Of a DNA stretch of 64,000 nucleotides, positions 60,659 to 64,000 are shown in pieces; positions within the stretch are counted from its first letter, which is position 1, and each line of letters begins with the position of its first letter. The stretch is from UBA1413 sp964552955. Its GTDB lineage: Bacteria > Bacteroidota > Bacteroidia > Bacteroidales > Prolixibacteraceae. The position numbers and the translations under genes were made by a program. The notes under the pieces are model-generated. The model was not told the origin of the DNA. It saw only the letters and a program-made list of their open reading frames with translations, and did not search any database. The stretch is taken from assembly GCA_964552955.1 (NCBI GenBank), contig CAZKIU010000001.1:62001-126000 (forward strand), written 5' to 3'.

Positions 60659-60709
60659 GGGCCATACTGCGATATATAACTAAAGAACAAGTCATTAAAT
60701 AGTTTAGTA
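60659..60709 (+). repeat. Dispersed start-codon-adjacent repeat, copy 7 (core, reverse orientation)
   Basis: GATATATAACTAAAGAACAA and GTCATTAAATAGTTTAGTAG match the reverse complement of the core of copies 1-6. It ends exactly at the GTG start of the GH127 gene. The hairpin arm is reduced to traces (CTCCGCATGGCC at 60633-60644). Confidence 0.7.
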
Positions 60710-63094
60710 GTGAAAAGTCGTGTATCCATGCTGATCCTGGCCCTCCTGCTGGCAGGATGTCGTTTTATTCCGGAGGAGACGACTGAAGCTGGCGGTCGCG
60801 AAGTGATTCCCTTCAGGGCGATCACCTTTCCCCTCACCGATGTGAAGCTTCTCGACGGGCCCTTTCTTGATGCCACCCGGCTGAATGAGGTTGCACTGCT
60901 CCGCTACGAACCCGACCGGTTGCTGGCCAAATTCAGGAAGGAAGCAGGGCTGAAACCCCGTGCTGAGCATTACCATGGCTGGGAAGACAACACCATCGCC
61001 GGCCACAGCCTGGGCCATTACCTGAGTGCCTGCGCCCTGATGTTCCAGACAACCGGCAACCAGGAATTCCTCACCCGCGTCAATTACATGGTCGACGAGC
61101 TGGCCCTTTGCCAGGAAGCCGACGGCGACGGCTACATCGGGGCTTTCCCCCTGGGGAAAAAGATCCTGGAAGAAGAGGTGGCCAAAGGGAACATCCGCTC
61201 CCAGGGGTTTGACCTGAACGGCATCTGGGTGCCCTATTACACCCAGCATAAGGTGCTGATGGGTCTGCTCGACGCTTACTTCCGTTGCGGAAATGAAAAA
61301 GCCCTCACGGTGGCGACCCGTTTTGCCGACTGGCTGGAGACCATCATCAGGGACCTCACGGGTGATCAGATCCAGGAGATGCTCCGCTGTGAACATGGGG
61401 GCATCAACGAAGCCCTGGCCGAACTCTACAACGCCACGGGTGAGGAGAGGTACCTCACGCTCTCGCGGGTGTTCCATCACCGCGAGATCCTCGACTCCCT
61501 GGCCAACGGGGTAGACATCCTTCCTGGGAAACATGCCAACACCCAGATTCCCAAGCTGGTGGGACTGGCCCGGCGTTTTGAGCTCACCGGCGCAGAAGAG
61601 GACCACCAGGCGGCCCTGTTTTTCTGGGACAGGGTGGTCCATCACCACTCCTACGTCACCGGCGGCCACTGCGACCATGAGTATTTCGGCCCACCCGACA
61701 CCCTCCGCGACCGCCTCAGCAGTGAAACCACCGAAACCTGCAACGTATACAACATGCTGAAGCTGAGCAGCCACCTCTTCACCTGGGAAGCCTCCCCCGA
61801 GGTCGCCGACTTCTACGAAAGAGCCCTCTTCAACCATATCCTCTCCTCACAGCACCCCGCCGATGGCAGGGTGATCTACAACCTCTCCCTCGAAATGGGA
61901 GGCTTCAAGGAGTACCAGGATCCCTTTTGGTTCACCTGTTGCGTAGGCTCCGGCATGGAAAACCACTCCAAATACGGGGAGAATATCTATTACCATAACG
62001 ATGAGGAACTCTTTGTGGCCCAATACATCGCCTCGGAACTCCACTGGAAGGAAAAGGGACTGAAGATCACCCAGCAGACCCGCTACCCCGCTGAACCTTC
62101 CACGACGCTCCGCTTCGAATGCCCGCAACCTGTTCCGGTCACCGTGATGATCCGTTATCCCCACTGGGCAGAAAACGGAATCATGATCAGGGTCAACGGC
62201 CTGGTACACCACCACAAGGCAAAACCCGGCAGTTTCATTCCCGTTATGAGAAACTGGAAAAGCGGAGATGAGCTGATGGTGGAAGTCCCCTTTTCGCTGC
62301 GGCTGGAACCCATGCCCGACGATACCAACCGGGTGGCCGTGATGTATGGCCCCCTGGTTCTGGCCGGTGAACTGGGAGCCGTCGAAGACACGGCCGCCCT
62401 GCATCCCGATTATGTGCCGGTGCTGATGACCAGCGACCGGAACCCGGCCCACTGGACAGAACCCGTCGCCGGAATGGCCAACACCTTCCGGACAGTGAAC
62501 ACCGGCAGACCCCGTGAACTGCTCCTCCATCCCTTCTATAAGGTCCACGACCACCGCTATTCGGTCTATTTCGACCTCTTCGACGAAGAACGATGGCAGG
62601 CCCAACAGGAGAAATACCTGGCACACCTCAGAGAGCAGAAAGAACTCGAGAGCCGGACGATAGACTTCTTCCAGCCCGGAGAGATGCAACCCGAACGGAA
62701 CCACCGCTTTGAGGGAGACAAGAGCTGGACCGGCGAATTCCGGAGGAGGAAATACCGCGAAGCCGACCGCGGAGGGTGGTTTTCATTCCGCATGAAAGCC
62801 CCCGGTGATCAGCCCCTCCTCCTGGGCGTGGAATACTGGGGAGGCTACCAGGGCGCCAAGACCTTTGACATCCTGGTCAATGACAGAGTGATGGCCTCTG
62901 AGAACATCAGCAGTGCCCGCCCCGGTGAATTCTACGTCAAGGAATATTCACTGCCCGCCGACCTGAAGATAACCGGCAACAGTGTGACCGTGAAATTTGT
63001 CCCCCGCGAGGGACATCGGGCAGGCCCTGTCTTCGGGATCAGAATGCTTAAAGAGAAGGATGCAGCCATGGGCAGTGACCTCCCAATGAATTAA
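60710..63094 (+). CDS. Glycoside hydrolase family 127, lipoprotein (beta-L-arabinofuranosidase type)
   Basis: A 794-residue lipoprotein (lipobox LALLLAGCRF). The (alpha/alpha)6 barrel of GH127 covers about 40-430, with the proposed catalytic Glu near 324 (CDHEYFG) and the zinc site formed by Glu 342 and Cys 344 (TTETCNVYNM) with Cys 410 and Cys 411 (FTCCVGSG); in characterised members one of this Cys pair is the nucleophile. Two beta-sandwich domains follow, the last (DKSWTGEFRR to IRMLKE) resembling DUF6805. The enzyme removes beta-L-arabinofuranose or related sugars. Start is GTG 60710, which lies at the edge of a dispersed repeat; ATG 60728 is the alternative and still leaves a usable lipobox. 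Confidence 0.92.
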   Translation: MKSRVSMLILALLLAGCRFIPEETTEAGGREVIPFRAITFPLTDVKLLDGPFLDATRLNEVALLRYEPDRLLAKFRKEAGLKPRAEHYHGWEDNTIAGHSLGHYLSACALMFQTTGNQEFLTRVNYMVDELALCQEADGDGYIGAFPLGKKILEEEVAKGNIRSQGFDLNGIWVPYYTQHKVLMGLLDAYFRCGNEKALTVATRFADWLETIIRDLTGDQIQEMLRCEHGGINEALAELYNATGEERYLTLSRVFHHREILDSLANGVDILPGKHANTQIPKLVGLARRFELTGAEEDHQAALFFWDRVVHHHSYVTGGHCDHEYFGPPDTLRDRLSSETTETCNVYNMLKLSSHLFTWEASPEVADFYERALFNHILSSQHPADGRVIYNLSLEMGGFKEYQDPFWFTCCVGSGMENHSKYGENIYYHNDEELFVAQYIASELHWKEKGLKITQQTRYPAEPSTTLRFECPQPVPVTVMIRYPHWAENGIMIRVNGLVHHHKAKPGSFIPVMRNWKSGDELMVEVPFSLRLEPMPDDTNRVAVMYGPLVLAGELGAVEDTAALHPDYVPVLMTSDRNPAHWTEPVAGMANTFRTVNTGRPRELLLHPFYKVHDHRYSVYFDLFDEERWQAQQEKYLAHLREQKELESRTIDFFQPGEMQPERNHRFEGDKSWTGEFRRRKYREADRGGWFSFRMKAPGDQPLLLGVEYWGGYQGAKTFDILVNDRVMASENISSARPGEFYVKEYSLPADLKITGNSVTVKFVPREGHRAGPVFGIRMLKEKDAAMGSDLPMN

Positions 63095-63237
63095 CCCCGT
63101 CCCCATCTTCTCTTTCCGTGATTTTGATTATCTTGTCAGCCAGGCAGAACGCCCGATGACCTCCTGGTTTCTGCAAGGTCTCAGGATTATGCCCCACCAT
63201 TTGAAGTGGTTATAATTAACCTTATCATTGCTTCCCA

Positions 63238-64000
63238 TTGAACAGAAAGCTTCTGTATGGCTTGGTATTCATTCTATCCCCGTTTCTGACAGGCTTCTGC
63301 CTGGCTCAGGATGTGGGGTTTTCCCAGTTTTATTCCCATCCCCTTTACCTGAATCCGGCTTTTGCGGGGAGCCTGGGGGTTCCCCGGATCAACCTCCAAT
63401 ACCGTGACCAATGGCACGGCCTGCCCGATGCCTACGTGACACAGAGCCTCTCCTTTGACCTGCCCGTGCCCCGGCTGCAGGGCGGAGTGGCCCTTCATCT
63501 GATCAGGGATACTCAGGCAGGAGGAGTGCTGAATGCCCTCCAGGCCGGGTTCATTTACGCCTCCCACTTCAGGGTGGGCGAAAAATGGTGGTTCTCGGGC
63601 GCCCTCGAGGCAGCTTACCACCACCATAGTATCGACTGGGCCCAACTGGTCTTCGCCGACAATGTGGATCCCTACAGGGGAGAATACCTGCCCACCGCCG
63701 AAACCCCCCTCACCGACCAGAACTATGGATATGCCGACTTCTCAACAGGCGTGCTCCTCTATGGAGAACGCCTCTTTGCCGGTGTGGCCGTCCACCACCT
63801 CTCCCAACCTTTGCAAAGCTGGTATGATGCATCGGAGGAGAGCAGCCGCCTCCACCGCAAATACACCCTCCACTTCGGCACCCGCATCCCCATTCACGGC
63901 CATGGCTACTGGCGCAAGACCTTCGACCTCTCCCCGCAAGTGGTCCTCATGCAACAAGGCCCCTTCCGGCAATTCAACTACGGCATGCTGGCCAACTACC
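63238..64000 (+). CDS. PorP/SprF family outer-membrane protein (partial, runs off the right edge)
   Basis: The frame gives NRKLLYGLVFILSPFLTGFCLAQDVGFSQFYSHPLYLNPAFAG in its first part (signal peptide, then the PorP/SprF hallmark FSQFYSHPLYLNPAFAG split by the cleavage site), continuing with YRDQWHGLPDAYVTQSLSFDLP and GGVALHLIRDTQAGG. The family binds the PorE/PorK-type scaffold or the adhesin SprB in type IX secretion and gliding. No in-frame ATG exists between the upstream stop at 63217 and this segment, so TTG 63238 is the probable start. About 254 codons are visible. The upstream spacer (63095-63237) holds no other gene. No other por/spr gene is in the window. Confidence 0.88.
   Translation, partial: MNRKLLYGLVFILSPFLTGFCLAQDVGFSQFYSHPLYLNPAFAGSLGVPRINLQYRDQWHGLPDAYVTQSLSFDLPVPRLQGGVALHLIRDTQAGGVLNALQAGFIYASHFRVGEKWWFSGALEAAYHHHSIDWAQLVFADNVDPYRGEYLPTAETPLTDQNYGYADFSTGVLLYGERLFAGVAVHHLSQPLQSWYDASEESSRLHRKYTLHFGTRIPIHGHGYWRKTFDLSPQVVLMQQGPFRQFNYGMLANY

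Overview
The window reads as Bacteroidota, most likely an anaerobic member of the Bacteroidales. The evidence is SusC/SusD-type outer-membrane proteins with an ECF sigma/FecR pair, a PorP/SprF (type IX secretion) protein at the right edge, DUF2723/GT117, many lipoproteins, and repeated promoter -7 boxes of the form TAnnTTTG just upstream of start codons. Shine-Dalgarno sites are rare and several genes start with GTG or TTG. Base composition is GC-rich for the phylum. Two 100-N scaffold gaps (27093-27192 and 45797-45896) point to a draft assembly. The second gap has identical 55-nt sequences on both sides, as expected from a 55-mer de Bruijn overlap, so it probably hides no sequence.

Positions 1-19.6 kb are mostly housekeeping and envelope genes: a deoxynucleoside kinase end, a GH3-family protein, cvpA, tyrS, a Wzz-like protein translationally coupled to an O-antigen-ligase-like protein, efp, a minus-strand operon purD-DUF6427-tsaB-DUF3108, a large GT117 protein, a two-cluster ferredoxin protein, a DUF3267 metalloprotease-like protein coupled to a Wzx-type flippase, a GT4 glycosyltransferase and rnhB. 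Positions 19.7-24.4 kb form a sulfur-handling island: a YD-repeat lipoprotein and a double-rhodanese lipoprotein on the plus strand, facing a minus-strand set of two YeeE/YedE transporters, a rhodanese with Ser in place of the catalytic Cys, and a small, more degenerate rhodanese-like protein. Cysteate synthase lies just after the first gap (27.3 kb) and suggests sulfonolipid synthesis.

Positions 24.7-63.1 kb are dominated by carbohydrate use: DUF1080, GH3, a LacZ-type GH2 lipoprotein, an SGNH esterase, a second GH2, the GlcNAc genes (nagB-like, nagA, MFS permease), two Tat-exported Gfo/Idh oxidoreductases, an uncharacterised 758-residue probable TIM-barrel protein, a LacI regulator, an ECF sigma/FecR/SusC/SusD set, a secreted 5'-nucleotidase-like phosphoesterase, a secreted sugar isomerase/epimerase-like protein and a GH127 lipoprotein. 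Two matching LacI-type operators sit at the same distance upstream of the promoters of the Gfo/Idh pair and of the TIM-barrel gene, which defines a small local regulon.

The most unusual content is non-coding. A dispersed repeat of about 135-170 nt has seven copies here, some with a hairpin arm. One end of it lies directly against start codons and in two cases appears to supply the GTG start. There is also a 22-nt-period repeat family at three loci, several other tandem repeats (14, 31 and 51 nt periods), and a 36-nt promoter-like element shared by a GH2 gene and the lacI/sigma intergenic region. No tRNA, rRNA, CRISPR array, insertion sequence or prophage was recognised.
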